In this document: piece by piece, positions 25,417 to 34,915 of the stretch
How the letters are laid out: each line of letters begins with the position of its first letter
Position numbering within the stretch: position 1 is the stretch's first letter
From: Psychrobacillus psychrodurans
Lineage (GTDB): Bacteria; Bacillota; Bacilli; Bacillales_A; Planococcaceae
Direction: 5' to 3' (one strand)
DNA length: 64,000 bases
Assembly: GCF_027563345.1 (NCBI RefSeq)
Contig: NZ_JAMKBK010000006.1
The notes under the pieces: model-generated
Told to the model about the DNA's origin: nothing
Seen by the model: only the letters and a program-made list of their open reading frames with translations
Databases searched by the model: none
Translations under genes and position numbers: made by a program

Positions 25417-26364
25417 TTATTTTATAGCAGCTAGTCTAACTTCTACTTCTTCTTCTGATAATTTATGTTCTACGATGTAGCGGTTGCGTGGATGTTCACG
25501 GCATTCATCGGAACAGCTTCGTAAATACTTATGTTCGTTTTCTTCTGAGCAAAGAATTTTATCATTACAATCAGGGTTTGCGCAGTTAACATAACGCTCA
25601 CATGGCTCTCCTGTGAAATGGTCCTTTCCAACAACGACATGCTCTACTTGGTTGATTGGCACAGCTATGCGCTCATCAAATACGTACATTTGACCATCCC
25701 AAAGCTGGCCGCGCACTTCTGGATCTTTGGCGTAAGTTGCGATTCCGCCGTGTAGTTGACCCACACCTTCAAAACCTTCTCTAACTAACCAACCCGAGAA
25801 TTTTTCACAACGTATCCCACCAGTACAATAGGTAAGTACTTTTTTACCTTCGAACATTTCTTTGTTCTCTAGCATCCAGTCTGGCAGGTCACGGAAGTTG
25901 CGAATTTCTGGACGGATTGCTCCGCGGAAGTGACCTAGGTCAAATTCATAATCATTACGAGCATCAATAACAACCGTATCTTCTGCTTGCATTTGTTCAA
26001 AGAACTCTTTTGGAGAAAGGTATTGTCCTGTTATTTCATTTGGATTAATATCATCAGCTAATCCTAAATGCACAATCTCTTTCTTAGGACGAACATGCAT
26101 TTTCTTGAAGGCATGTCCTTCTGTTTCATCTATTTTATACACCATGTCGGCAAAGCGTTCATCTGCCTTCATCATGTTCATGTATGCGTCAGTTTGTTCT
26201 ATCGTTCCTGAGCAAGTTCCGTTTATTCCTTCGTCTGATACTAAAATACGCCCTTTTAACCCAAGTTCCTTACATGCAGCAAGATGTTCTTGTGCAAATG
26301 TTACTGGATCTTCAATCGGGACATATTTATAGTAAAGTAATACTCTGTATGCATTTGTTTCCAT
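25417..26364 (-). CDS. trhO: oxygen-dependent tRNA uridine(34) hydroxylase (rhodanese family)
   Basis: 315 residues. An N-terminal acylphosphatase-like region (about 1-100, GINGTCSGT) precedes a rhodanese domain (about 120-215) with catalytic Cys180 in the loop CTGGIRC. The C-terminal ~70 residues are cysteine-rich (CANPDCNDKILC) and probably bind metal. This is the TrhO/YceA/YbfQ family, which makes 5-hydroxyuridine at the wobble position of tRNA. It starts at ATG 26364. Monocistronic, with its own terminator. Confidence 0.92.
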   Translation of the reverse strand: METNAYRVLLYYKYVPIEDPVTFAQEHLAACKELGLKGRILVSDEGINGTCSGTIEQTDAYMNMMKADERFADMVYKIDETEGHAFKKMHVRPKKEIVHLGLADDINPNEITGQYLSPKEFFEQMQAEDTVVIDARNDYEFDLGHFRGAIRPEIRNFRDLPDWMLENKEMFEGKKVLTYCTGGIRCEKFSGWLVREGFEGVGQLHGGIATYAKDPEVRGQLWDGQMYVFDERIAVPINQVEHVVVGKDHFTGEPCERYVNCANPDCNDKILCSEENEHKYLRSCSDECREHPRNRYIVEHKLSEEEVEVRLAAIK

Positions 26365-26551
26365 TTTTTACTCCACCTTTTCTAATTTTGTCCACCGTCT
26401 AATATACCAAAAAACACGTCTAATGTTAAATAGATTGTTTCTTTTAAAATATACCAGTTTTAAAAACAATTCAGTTTTTTCAAAACTGCTCCCTTACAGT
26501 GGATTCGCAACTCTCAATCTATAGTTCAGGTAGCACGCCCGGAGCACAAAG

Positions 26552-26584
26552 AAAGTCAGTATCCGTCTCTCGGACACTGACTTT
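26552..26584 (-). terminator. terminator of the Ca2+/H+ exchanger gene
   Basis: AAAGTCAGT and ACTGACTTT arms with inner CCG/CGG pairing. It lies 14 bp past the stop codon. Confidence 0.8.
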
Positions 26585-26597
26585 TTAACTTGCACTC

Positions 26598-27650
26598 TTA
26601 AAGCAGATAAAATCCAATTCCCATGATCAAATATGCCGCGAAAAGAGTTAATCCTTCAAACCAATTCGATTCCCCATCATTTGAAAGGTTAATGACAAGA
26701 AGTGCTGCGGTAACCATCGCCACAAGTTCAGGCCATGTGAAAACGAGCGACATCGGTTCAGGCATAAACAAAGAGACAATTACTAATATCGGCGCTACGA
26801 ACATGGCAACCTGCAGTGTTGAACCTACTGCAATTTCCACAGATACATCCATTTTGTTTTTAACGGCCATCGTAATGGCTGAAACATGTTCAGCCGCATT
26901 ACCAACAATCGCTACAATAATGACACCGATAAACAACTCTGTCCATCCAAACTTTTCACCGAGCATTTCAAATGTATGTACTAGTTGTTCAGATACAAAA
27001 GCAACTACTACTGTGGCTAACAGTAGTATTAAAATGGACTTACCTTTCGTCCATTCCGGTACTTCTGTTTCCTTTTCAGGTTGGTCAGAGGAAGCGAATA
27101 CGCCTCGATGCGTAACGAGTTTGAAAAATAGTCCGGCTAGATACAGTGTAATTAATATAATGGCTATTCCAATGCTCAAATACAATGTTTTTGGCGGATT
27201 CATACTCATTGAAAATACTTCAGGAATTACAAACGCGATGATCACAGCAAAAATAAGCAACCCTGCATTATATCTGGAATCATGAACACTAAATTTTTGA
27301 CGTTTAAACTTGATGCCTCCTGCAAAAAATGAAAGTCCAAGTACAAGCAGTAAATTACCGAGAACCGATCCAGTCAGTGAAGCTAGAACGATTCCAACCA
27401 TTCCAGCCTTCAATGTAAATATAGAAATAATAAGTTCAACTGCGTTTCCAAAGGTAGCATTTAACAATCCGCCAATCCTTGGTCCGCTTACAATCGCCAG
27501 GCTTTCCGTTGCCCTCCCTATATACCCTGAGAGCCCAATAATACTTGTGCAGCAAAGAAAGAACATAACCATATCTGACCAATTGAAAAAGGCACCCACT
27601 AGAACTAAGGGTACACCCACAAAAACAAGAACTGCAAAGAGTTTATCCAA
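26598..27650 (-). CDS. cax: calcium/proton exchanger (CaCA family, ChaA/YfkE type)
   Basis: 350 residues with eleven predicted helices. Both alpha repeats are present: GNAVELIISIFTLKAG (about residues 68-83) and GNAAEHVSAITMAVKN (about 250-265), whose acidic residues bind Ca2+. This is the prokaryotic Cax group, including B. subtilis YfkE/ChaA, and it exports Ca2+ in exchange for protons. It starts with TTG at 27650 after AGAGGTG. A single gene; no regulatory site recognised in the upstream spacer. Confidence 0.92.
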   Translation of the reverse strand: MDKLFAVLVFVGVPLVLVGAFFNWSDMVMFFLCCTSIIGLSGYIGRATESLAIVSGPRIGGLLNATFGNAVELIISIFTLKAGMVGIVLASLTGSVLGNLLLVLGLSFFAGGIKFKRQKFSVHDSRYNAGLLIFAVIIAFVIPEVFSMSMNPPKTLYLSIGIAIILITLYLAGLFFKLVTHRGVFASSDQPEKETEVPEWTKGKSILILLLATVVVAFVSEQLVHTFEMLGEKFGWTELFIGVIIVAIVGNAAEHVSAITMAVKNKMDVSVEIAVGSTLQVAMFVAPILVIVSLFMPEPMSLVFTWPELVAMVTAALLVINLSNDGESNWFEGLTLFAAYLIMGIGFYLL

Positions 27651-27821
27651 AAAATCACCTCTTCATTAAAACGACCCTCTCCTGAGTCTCTACTCTATCT
27701 TTCCCTTTTCTAATAAATAAGAAACACTACTTCCAATTATTCATTATGAAAAAAATTAAATGCTCTTTCACCGCAACCTTCATAATATGTGTAGTGAATG
27801 GAAAAGAGCGATATATAATGA

Positions 27822-27872
27822 AAGGTACCCGGTACTAATACAATTCAGAATTGTTTTAGTACCGAGTACCTT
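27822..27872. terminator. long inverted repeat downstream of the ugpB-like gene
   Basis: AAGGTACCCGGTACTA (27822-27837) pairs with TAGTACCGAGTACCTT (27857-27872) with one mismatch; ACAATT/AATTGT pairs inside. A bidirectional terminator between two genes on the minus strand. Confidence 0.7.
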
Positions 27873-27887
27873 AATGTGTGTTCTTGT

Positions 27888-29255
27888 CTATTTTGTTTTA
27901 TTAGCAATTTCTATTGCACGATTGGTTCCTTCTGCTGCTGTATCTAGTACTTCTTGTGGGTCCATTCCCTGATATAGATTTTCTAATGCCGTTACAATTT
28001 GTTGACGGGATTCAGGGAATACAGATATTAAAGCACCTTGTGTTGCGATAGAAGGCTCAGTACTTTGCAATTGATCTACAGTTACTTTTAACTGTGGTGT
28101 AACCTCCCATGCATCTTTGACGATTTGTTCGTCGTATGCAGATGGGTTGATCGCAAAGTAACCTGTTTCTAAATGCCATTTTGCTTGAACTTCAGGAGTA
28201 GTTAAGTATTTCATAAATTCCCATGCTGCCTCTTGCTCTGCCTCCGCAATTCCTTTAGACATCCATAGTGATGCTCCACCTATAACAACGCCATTACGCT
28301 TTACTTCATCTGCGTATGGGATATATGCTGCACCTACTTCAAATGGAGCGTTATCAATAATACCTTTTATACCCGCAGAGGAATCCATATACATTGCAAC
28401 TTTTCCAGATTGGAATGCTGCACGGATATCATCCCAGTTTGTTCCGAAGTTTCCGAAAGTCCCTGCTTTGTTCATAGTATCTAGGAACCTAAATACATTA
28501 AGTCCTTCTGGTCCATTGAAAGTAGCTTTTGTTGCATCTCCTGCACGACCATTTTCTTCATCTACATATAGTCCACCTTGCGTTGCCACTAACTCTTCAA
28601 AAAACCATCCGTATGTTAGCATGGAGAAGCCCTTCATATCATCTGTTTTCAATTTTGCAGCTGCATCAATAACCTCCGAAAATGTTTCTGGGGCTTTTTC
28701 TGGATCAAGACCTGCTGCTTTAAATGCATCTTTGTTGTATAGCATTACTGGTGTGGATGAGTTAAACGGCATAGAGTATAACTGATCATCTACTGTGTAG
28801 TAATTTAAAATATTTTCTTCAAGTTGAGAAATGTCGTATTTATCTTTATCAATAAATTTCTGAATCGGCTCTACAAAGCCACTATCAATCATATATTTTG
28901 TTCCAACTTCAAACACCTGCGTTATGGCAGGGGCATCTTTTGTACCTCCAACACTACGAAGCTTTGTTAATGATTCTTCATATGACCCTTGGAATTCTGC
29001 CTGCACTTCGTATTTATCTTGAGATGTATTAAAGTCTGCAACAATTGCATCTAAGGAAACTTGACCTGCTCCAGACATTGCATGCCAAAAAGAAATGACA
29101 GTTTTGCCTTCTTCATTGGTTACTACTTCTTTTTCGGTTTCCGCCTCATTACCGTCCGTTTCAGACGAACTACTCTCACTGTTTGTACATGCTACTAAAG
29201 CAAAAAGACTAAGTAATAATAAAGCTAATAATGCAAATTTTGATGAGTTCTTCAT
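27888..29255 (-). CDS. ugpB: ABC transporter substrate-binding lipoprotein, glycerol-3-phosphate type
   Basis: 455 residues. A lipoprotein signal ends at Cys23 (ALVAC), followed by a Ser/Glu-rich linker, then a family 1 solute-binding fold (about 55-455) with SFWHAMSGAGQ near the N-terminus and LNVFRFLDTMNKAG mid-protein. It resembles UgpB, which binds sn-glycerol-3-phosphate or glycerophosphodiesters outside the membrane. It is the last gene of the operon ugpC-A-E-B and has its own start 37 bp past ugpE. A glycerophosphodiesterase next door supports the substrate call. Confidence 0.85.
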   Translation of the reverse strand: MKNSSKFALLALLLLSLFALVACTNSESSSSETDGNEAETEKEVVTNEEGKTVISFWHAMSGAGQVSLDAIVADFNTSQDKYEVQAEFQGSYEESLTKLRSVGGTKDAPAITQVFEVGTKYMIDSGFVEPIQKFIDKDKYDISQLEENILNYYTVDDQLYSMPFNSSTPVMLYNKDAFKAAGLDPEKAPETFSEVIDAAAKLKTDDMKGFSMLTYGWFFEELVATQGGLYVDEENGRAGDATKATFNGPEGLNVFRFLDTMNKAGTFGNFGTNWDDIRAAFQSGKVAMYMDSSAGIKGIIDNAPFEVGAAYIPYADEVKRNGVVIGGASLWMSKGIAEAEQEAAWEFMKYLTTPEVQAKWHLETGYFAINPSAYDEQIVKDAWEVTPQLKVTVDQLQSTEPSIATQGALISVFPESRQQIVTALENLYQGMDPQEVLDTAAEGTNRAIEIANKTK

Positions 29256-29292
29256 ATTTAAAATACACCTCTTTTTTAGTTTTGAACAACCG

Positions 29293-30105
29293 TTATTTTA
29301 GAGCTCCTTGCGTTAACCCTTTTTGTAATTGCTTTTGACCTAAAAATAATAATAGTAGTGTTGGTATAATAACTACAATTACCCCCGCCATAACCACCCC
29401 CCATTCTGTAGCTACTTCTTGCGATTGAAGTTGCTTTAAACCAATTTGGACGGTTCGAACGGAATTATTAGTAGTCACTAGAAGTGGCCATAAATACATA
29501 TTCCATGTCGTCAAAAACCCATAAGCACCTAATGTAACAAGACTTGTCTTAGAAACAGGCAAAACTACGCGAAAGAAAAATCCAAACTTACTTAGTCCTG
29601 CTATTTGTGAAGCCTCATGGAGCTCTTTTGGAATAGTTTTAAAATGCTGTCTCAGTAAAAAAGTACCAAATGCCAAAGCAAAAAACGGTAATGTCATTCC
29701 TTGATAAGTATTAATCCAGTCTAGTTTTTGAATGGTGAAGAAGTTAGGAATCATCGTAGCTTCCCATGGAATCATCATTGTTGATATAAATAAGAAAAAG
29801 ATAAAATCTCTACCCTTAAACGGGATAAATACAAATGCATATGCAGCCAAACTACAAACGACTAACTGACCAAGCATTACACCGAGTGAAACGACAAAAC
29901 TATTTATCAAATAATTAAATAAAGGAAGTCGCTCAAATACCTTTACATAATTATCTAGACTAAAGGTAGACGGCAGTAACTTACCGGATAAAATCTCACC
30001 GCCAGTCATGAAACTTATCATAAATGCATAAATGATAGGAAAAAACAGGATTAATGAAGTAATAATTAATAAGAAGTAAAGAACTAGCTTTTTCCATAAT
30101 CTCAT
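29293..30105 (-). CDS. ugpE: ABC transporter permease, UgpE-like
   Basis: 270 residues with six predicted helices. The cytoplasmic coupling loop EASQIAGLSKFGFFFRVVLP (about 180-199) matches the EAA motif of sugar/glycerol-3-phosphate importers. It starts at 30105 and overlaps the ugpA end by 4 bp. Pairs with the upstream permease to form the membrane channel. Confidence 0.88.
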   Translation of the reverse strand: MRLWKKLVLYFLLIITSLILFFPIIYAFMISFMTGGEILSGKLLPSTFSLDNYVKVFERLPLFNYLINSFVVSLGVMLGQLVVCSLAAYAFVFIPFKGRDFIFFLFISTMMIPWEATMIPNFFTIQKLDWINTYQGMTLPFFALAFGTFLLRQHFKTIPKELHEASQIAGLSKFGFFFRVVLPVSKTSLVTLGAYGFLTTWNMYLWPLLVTTNNSVRTVQIGLKQLQSQEVATEWGVVMAGVIVVIIPTLLLLFLGQKQLQKGLTQGALK

Positions 30106-31013
30106 TGGTAATGCACCTTCTTTTCCCCAAGCTTAAATTGTAAAATCGTAACGATTAAAATGCATATAAACAAGAACACAGCTTGGGCACTAGCGGTTCC
30201 GAATTGATAATTGATAAATGCTTCTTTATATATAGAATATACGATTAAATTGGTAGACTGAGATGGACCACCTTTAGTTAAGATATCGATCTGTCCAAAC
30301 GTTTGAAATGCATTAATAAGTGAAATCGTAATGATGAAAAACAAAGTTGGAGAGAGCATTGGAATAGTAATTCTCTTTAGCCGATACCAATAACTAGCAC
30401 CATCAATACGAGCACTTTCATATAAATGCTCATCTATATTTTGCAATCCCCCAAGTATTATCAAGAAGGAAAACCCTGTATTTAGCCATATAGTTGAGAG
30501 TGAAACTGAAAATAATGCCCAAGTTGGATCTAATAGCCATTCAATTTGTGGCAGATTAAAGATATTTAATAATTTATTGAACATACCAACACTCGGATGA
30601 AACAAGAATAGCCAAACTACAGAGGACGCTGCAACCGATATTCCCATTGTCGAAGCGTAGATAGTCCTGAAAATACCGATTCCTCTCAGTTTTTCATTTG
30701 CGAGTAACGCTAAAATGAGTGCAATAATAATCCCAGTCGGAACTGTATATAAAACGAATAAGAATGTTGCTTTAATACTGTTAAGGAAGGCATCCGATTC
30801 CAGTAAATAAGTATAGTTTTCTAAACCTACGAAAATTGCGGCTTCTCCTGCTTGGTCTGTTAAAAAGAAACTTAAGTAGATGGTCCGAAACATCGGATAA
30901 AAAACAAATACAGAAAATAATATAATGGAAGGCAATAAATACAATAATGCGATTCGAGCATTAGAGGAACGTTTCCAATAGCTTATCTTTTTAGGTTTAG
31001 ATACGACCATCAT
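30102..31013 (-). CDS. ugpA: ABC transporter permease, UgpA-like
   Basis: 303 residues, six predicted helices after a positively charged N-terminus. EAA motif: ESARIDGASYWYRLKRITIP (about 209-228). It starts at ATG 31013 after GAGG at 7-nt spacing, overlapping the ugpC stop. Forms the heterodimeric channel with UgpE. Confidence 0.88.
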   Translation of the reverse strand: MMVVSKPKKISYWKRSSNARIALLYLLPSIILFSVFVFYPMFRTIYLSFFLTDQAGEAAIFVGLENYTYLLESDAFLNSIKATFLFVLYTVPTGIIIALILALLANEKLRGIGIFRTIYASTMGISVAASSVVWLFLFHPSVGMFNKLLNIFNLPQIEWLLDPTWALFSVSLSTIWLNTGFSFLIILGGLQNIDEHLYESARIDGASYWYRLKRITIPMLSPTLFFIITISLINAFQTFGQIDILTKGGPSQSTNLIVYSIYKEAFINYQFGTASAQAVFLFICILIVTILQFKLGEKKVHYQ

Positions 31014-32146
31014 ACAAATACCTCTTTACCAAAAACATGGTTCTCGACATCTGATGGAGTTTTCATAATTTCCTTTGTCTCACTATTGAAGAAACAGAAG
31101 GATTCATAATTCATCATTAAAGGAATTTTATCTCCTATTTCTATTTGCCACTGTCCACTCCACTTAACTTGCCAGGATTCCTCATTTAGTAAAAAAGTAA
31201 AAATTGTTTCATTTCCTAAAATTTCTACGTTTGAAACTTCCACCACGAATTTGTCTTTTTCCTCAGTCTCTTTGGTTGCTGCTTTTATATGTTCTGGTCT
31301 TATCCCTACAATTACTCGCTCGGTTAGAAAGTGTGCATCTACTGTTGGAACTGGAATTAGAATCGAATCATTTAACCTAATCGTACTCGTCAGGTTGTCC
31401 CCAACTCCGCTCGCTAGATTCATAGGGGGTGAACCGATAAATGTAGCTACGAAAGGATTAGCTGGGTTGTTATAAATGTCGATAGGCTTTCCTATTTGCT
31501 GGATAGATCCTTCATGAAGAATCATTATTCGGTCTCCCATAGTCATTGCTTCTATTTGGTCATGTGTCACATAAATCATAGTAATACCTAAGCGTCTTTG
31601 AATTTGTCTTATTTCGGAACGCATATGTGCTCGGAGCTTTGCATCTAAATTAGATAATGGTTCATCCATTAAACAAATAGGTGCTTCGTTAACTATAGCT
31701 CGAGCTAACGCCACCCTTTGACGCTGTCCACCTGATAATTCTCTAGGTTTTCGCTTTAAATATTCCGTTAAACCAAGCATTGCTGCCACTTCACTTGTAC
31801 GTTTAGCTCGCTCTTTTTTATCGATTTTTTTTACATGTAAACCGAATTGAATATTTTCTTCAACCGTTAGGTGAGGGTATAACGCATAATTTTGAAACAC
31901 CATGGATAAATCTCGTTTACTTGGAGGCAAATCATTTACTTCTGTATCACCAATTTTAAGTGTCCCGCCTGTTATATCTTCTAGTCCCGCAATCATTCGA
32001 AGCATGGTACTTTTTCCACAACCAGAAGGACCGACTAGAACAAAAAATTCCCCCGGTTCAATAGTTACGTTAATATTAGAAATAACATTAGATTGCTTAT
32101 CATACGATTTGGAGATATCAATTAGTTCGACCCTTTTCAAAGACAT
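31010..32146 (-). CDS. ugpC: ABC transporter ATP-binding protein, UgpC/MsmK-like
   Basis: About 378 residues. Walker A GPSGCGKST, Q-loop QNYALYPH, signature LSGGQRQRVALAR and Walker B CLMDEPLSNLD form the nucleotide-binding domain (about 1-235), followed by a TOBE/regulatory domain as in MalK and UgpC. The frame opens at 32170, but only the ATG at 32146 has a ribosome binding site (AGAGG, 5-nt gap), so it is used. First gene of the operon and divergent from glpQ. In some bacteria UgpC-type subunits power more than one importer. Confidence 0.9.
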   Translation of the reverse strand: MSLKRVELIDISKSYDKQSNVISNINVTIEPGEFFVLVGPSGCGKSTMLRMIAGLEDITGGTLKIGDTEVNDLPPSKRDLSMVFQNYALYPHLTVEENIQFGLHVKKIDKKERAKRTSEVAAMLGLTEYLKRKPRELSGGQRQRVALARAIVNEAPICLMDEPLSNLDAKLRAHMRSEIRQIQRRLGITMIYVTHDQIEAMTMGDRIMILHEGSIQQIGKPIDIYNNPANPFVATFIGSPPMNLASGVGDNLTSTIRLNDSILIPVPTVDAHFLTERVIVGIRPEHIKAATKETEEKDKFVVEVSNVEILGNETIFTFLLNEESWQVKWSGQWQIEIGDKIPLMMNYESFCFFNSETKEIMKTPSDVENHVFGKEVFV

Positions 32147-32267
32147 TTCATCCTCTCTACCATTCATCATATAAGTTTATAGTGACGCCATAGCTAATAA
32201 AGGTGGTAAAATTCCAGTAGCTTCATTTTACAAGACATGCCATCAATGTATATAGAAATAACTAATT

Positions 32268-32284
32268 TTTACATAATATTTACA
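32268..32284 (+). promoter_or_regulatory. candidate PhoP box upstream of glpQ
   Basis: TTTACA at 32268-32273 and 32279-32284, exactly 11 bp apart, lies 15 bp before a plausible -10 (TATAAA, 32299-32304). Bacillus PhoP binds TT(A/T/C)ACA repeats spaced 11 bp just upstream of the -10. Two further TTTACA copies at 32227 and 32308. Confidence 0.5.
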
Positions 32285-32328
32285 TTTTTACTAAACCTTA
32301 TAAAATCTTTACAAGAATGGAGTCTCTC

Positions 32329-33195
32329 ATGCGGTTAATATTTTTTATACTAGTAATTTTATGTTTAGTTGCGGGCTGTGATGACCAAGAAAGTAATATA
32401 CAGCCTCTTTCCAATGAAAAGTTTTTAATTATCGCGCACCGCGGGGCTTCTGCTATTGCACCTGAACATACCATTGTTGCTTACGAAATTGCTCATCAGG
32501 CTGATGTCGATTATATTGAAATAGATTTACAAATGACTAAGGATGGAGTCCTTGTTGCCATGCACGATGAAAAAGTGGATCGTACAACGGATGGAACAGG
32601 ATTTGTAAAGGAGTATACTTTGGAGGAATTAGAACAGTTAAATGCAGGGAAATGGTTTAATGAAGCATTTCCAGGGTTAGCTAATAGAGAGTTTGAACAA
32701 GAAGGAGTACCTACTTTAGAGGAAATCTTTCTCCATTTCGGAGATGATGTAAACTACTATATCGAATTGAAGTCTCCTAGTATCTACGAGGGAATGGAAG
32801 AAAAGCTATTTACTTTATTAAGAAAATATAATTTAATTCGAGATACAGGGGACTTACCAAAAGTAATTGTGGAGTCGTTTAATGAAGATAGCTTAACAAA
32901 GTTTCATGCACTAGAACCGCAGCTTCCTCTGATTCAACTATTTAGTTTCAAAGAGAAAGCTGCTTTATCCCATTCTGATTATAAACGATTACAAACTTAT
33001 GCTAGTGGAATTGGGGTCAATATAAAATCCGTTGATCAAGACTTTATCCATGATGCACAATTAAATGGATTTAAGGTTCATCTTTTTTCTATTAAAAATG
33101 AAATAGAAATGAAAAATGCATACCATCTTGATGCAAATGGGGTTTTCACAGATACCCCCACCCTAGGCGATATTCTTTTGCAAGAAGAAAGTTAG
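32329..33195 (+). CDS. glpQ: glycerophosphodiester phosphodiesterase, lipoprotein
   Basis: About 288 residues. The lipobox LVAGC places Cys17 as the lipidated residue, so the enzyme sits on the outer face of the membrane. GDPD motifs: AHRGASAIAPEHT, EIDLQMTKDG and VAMHDEKVDRTTDG. It splits glycerophosphodiesters into glycerol-3-phosphate and an alcohol. A longer frame opens at 32317, but GGAG lies 6 nt before the ATG at 32329 and only this start gives a normal lipoprotein signal. It is divergent from the Ugp-type importer, which would take up the product. Its stop codon shares bases with that of the convergent UPF0178 gene. Confidence 0.92.
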   Translation: MRLIFFILVILCLVAGCDDQESNIQPLSNEKFLIIAHRGASAIAPEHTIVAYEIAHQADVDYIEIDLQMTKDGVLVAMHDEKVDRTTDGTGFVKEYTLEELEQLNAGKWFNEAFPGLANREFEQEGVPTLEEIFLHFGDDVNYYIELKSPSIYEGMEEKLFTLLRKYNLIRDTGDLPKVIVESFNEDSLTKFHALEPQLPLIQLFSFKEKAALSHSDYKRLQTYASGIGVNIKSVDQDFIHDAQLNGFKVHLFSIKNEIEMKNAYHLDANGVFTDTPTLGDILLQEES

Positions 33196-33644
33196 TTTCC
33201 AACTTGTAGGGCATGTTCGCATAGTTTACGGAAGCTTGCTTCAAATTTTTCATTGTCTTCTTTTTGGCGTTTTTTTGGTCCCTTCAAACGACCACCAGCC
33301 TGTCTAATTTTCTTGGATATATGGCGACTATCTAGAAGCTGGTCAATGTTTTCAGGGGTATACCATCGCCCGTTTTGATCGATAGCAAACCCTTGTTTGG
33401 CTAAAACCATCGCAGCTAGACCATAATCTTGCGTCACTACTATGTCACCCTTGTTTACTCTATTCACTAAAACAAAATCTACTGCATCTGCTCCTTTAGA
33501 TACCATTACTGTATCTGCACCTTCTCTTTGCATATAATGTGCGGTATCACATAGTAATGTTACGTTCATTTTAAACTTTTTCGCCACATGAATAGTCAAA
33601 TCTACTACTGGACATCCATCTGCATCGACCAAAATACTTACCAT
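33192..33644 (-). CDS. UPF0178 / YaiI-YqxD family protein (DUF188)
   Basis: About 150 residues of the DUF188 family, a PIN-like fold of unknown activity. Motifs: LVDADGCPVVD at the start, GDIVVTQDYGLAAM in the middle, KIRQAGGRLKGPKKR near the end. An in-frame GTG at 33653 is less favoured than the ATG at 33644, which follows AGAGGTG by 6 nt. It is convergent with glpQ, and the two stop codons overlap in TTAG. Confidence 0.88.
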   Translation of the reverse strand: MVSILVDADGCPVVDLTIHVAKKFKMNVTLLCDTAHYMQREGADTVMVSKGADAVDFVLVNRVNKGDIVVTQDYGLAAMVLAKQGFAIDQNGRWYTPENIDQLLDSRHISKKIRQAGGRLKGPKKRQKEDNEKFEASFRKLCEHALQVGN

Positions 33645-33794
33645 CTTACGCACCTCTTTTTAACTTCCTTGCATTCCATTGTATTATACCCAATCGTTTA
33701 AAGTACAATGTATTGAGAAAAGCACTTCTAAAGTTTTAAGTCAGCAATCTTACTTAAATAAAAACATTTGTTTATACTTTCTTATCTTTTGAAA

Positions 33795-33820
33795 AAAACG
33801 TCCAAGATTCTGGACGTTTT
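33795..33820 (-). terminator. terminator overlapping the stop codon of the SsuA-like gene
   Basis: AAAACGTCCA (33795-33804) and TGGACGTTTT (33811-33820) form a 10-bp stem with a 6-nt loop. The minus-strand U-tract follows. The stop codon at 33819-33821 lies in the stem base. Confidence 0.85.
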
Positions 33821-34904
33821 ACTTTTCATATGCTCCTAATAGTTCTACCGCTTTTTCTGTCATCGATGTATCTACCGCCTTATCAAAGTCTACATCCCCA
33901 CTTATTGCTCCGTTTTCTTTGTATGCATTATATTGCTTTAATACATCATCTAAAAACATTTTACCATCTGGGTCTAATCCAGTAACATAAACTTTCTCCC
34001 AGAGTTCAGAATCTTTTAGCGAAGTATGCTGCTTCATAATATCTATAATCTCGGTTTTATTTTCACCTTTGATAAAGGCATCATTGTAGTCTCGAACACC
34101 TTTTAAATAGGCAGCCATAAATCGAAGAGATACATCCTGTTCATCGCTCATAAACTGTGGAGACCCTAAAACCATTGCAATTTGAGACTCTGGCGCATAA
34201 TCAGTCGCATCTCCAAAGCGCTGATGAAAACCATTTTCAATTCCTTGAGCTATCAAAGGCTCAATCTGTAACGCCGCATCAATAGATCCGTTTTCAATTG
34301 CACCCAACATACTTCCGAAATCGGCAAGTAATATAAGCTCCACGTCCTCAGATGTTAGTCCAGCGTGTTTTAGCATTTCCAAATAGATATATTCATCAAT
34401 CGAGTTTTTAGAGGATATTGCAATTTTTTTGCCTTTAAAATCTTCGTATTCTTTTATTTCATCTACCATATGATTACCAATAACAAATGAGAAATAGGAT
34501 TTCCCTGGAACATTATGCCCTTTGTCTGCGATAATCTTCACGTCAATTCCTTGTGCAATGGCATTAAAGAACGATGCAGTTGATACCCCTCCTGCGATAT
34601 CTACATCCCCAGACGCAAGGGCTGGTAACATTTCATCACTATTCGAGAATACTGCAAACTCTACATCTATATTGTAATCCTCAAAGTATCCTTTTTCTTT
34701 TGCAATATAAAACCCTGCTCCAGAAGCGGATCCATCCTCTGCAATAATTACCTTCACTTTTTCATCCAGCGGTGCAAGGTCTCCTGAAGGATTGTCTTTA
34801 CTAACTTCATCGTCCACTCCAGTTGTACCTTCCTTGTCTTTGGAACTACATGCACCTAGTAGAAGTACAACTGATGCTATAATTATAAACCACCATTTTT
34901 TCAC
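33819..34904 (-). CDS. ABC transporter substrate-binding lipoprotein (SsuA/NMT1-like)
   Basis: 361 residues. The lipobox LLGAC gives Cys19; an acidic linker follows, then an NMT1/SsuA-type periplasmic-binding fold (about 50-345): KGYFEDYNIDVEF and LASGDVDIAGG are characteristic. The family imports sulfonates, nitrate, bicarbonate or pyrimidine thiamine precursors; the sequence does not discriminate. Last gene of a permease-ATPase-binding protein operon. No TPP riboswitch, T-box or S-box was seen upstream of the operon. Confidence 0.87.
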   Translation of the reverse strand: MKKWWFIIIASVVLLLGACSSKDKEGTTGVDDEVSKDNPSGDLAPLDEKVKVIIAEDGSASGAGFYIAKEKGYFEDYNIDVEFAVFSNSDEMLPALASGDVDIAGGVSTASFFNAIAQGIDVKIIADKGHNVPGKSYFSFVIGNHMVDEIKEYEDFKGKKIAISSKNSIDEYIYLEMLKHAGLTSEDVELILLADFGSMLGAIENGSIDAALQIEPLIAQGIENGFHQRFGDATDYAPESQIAMVLGSPQFMSDEQDVSLRFMAAYLKGVRDYNDAFIKGENKTEIIDIMKQHTSLKDSELWEKVYVTGLDPDGKMFLDDVLKQYNAYKENGAISGDVDFDKAVDTSMTEKAVELLGAYEK

Positions 34905-34915
34905 ATATGTCCTCC

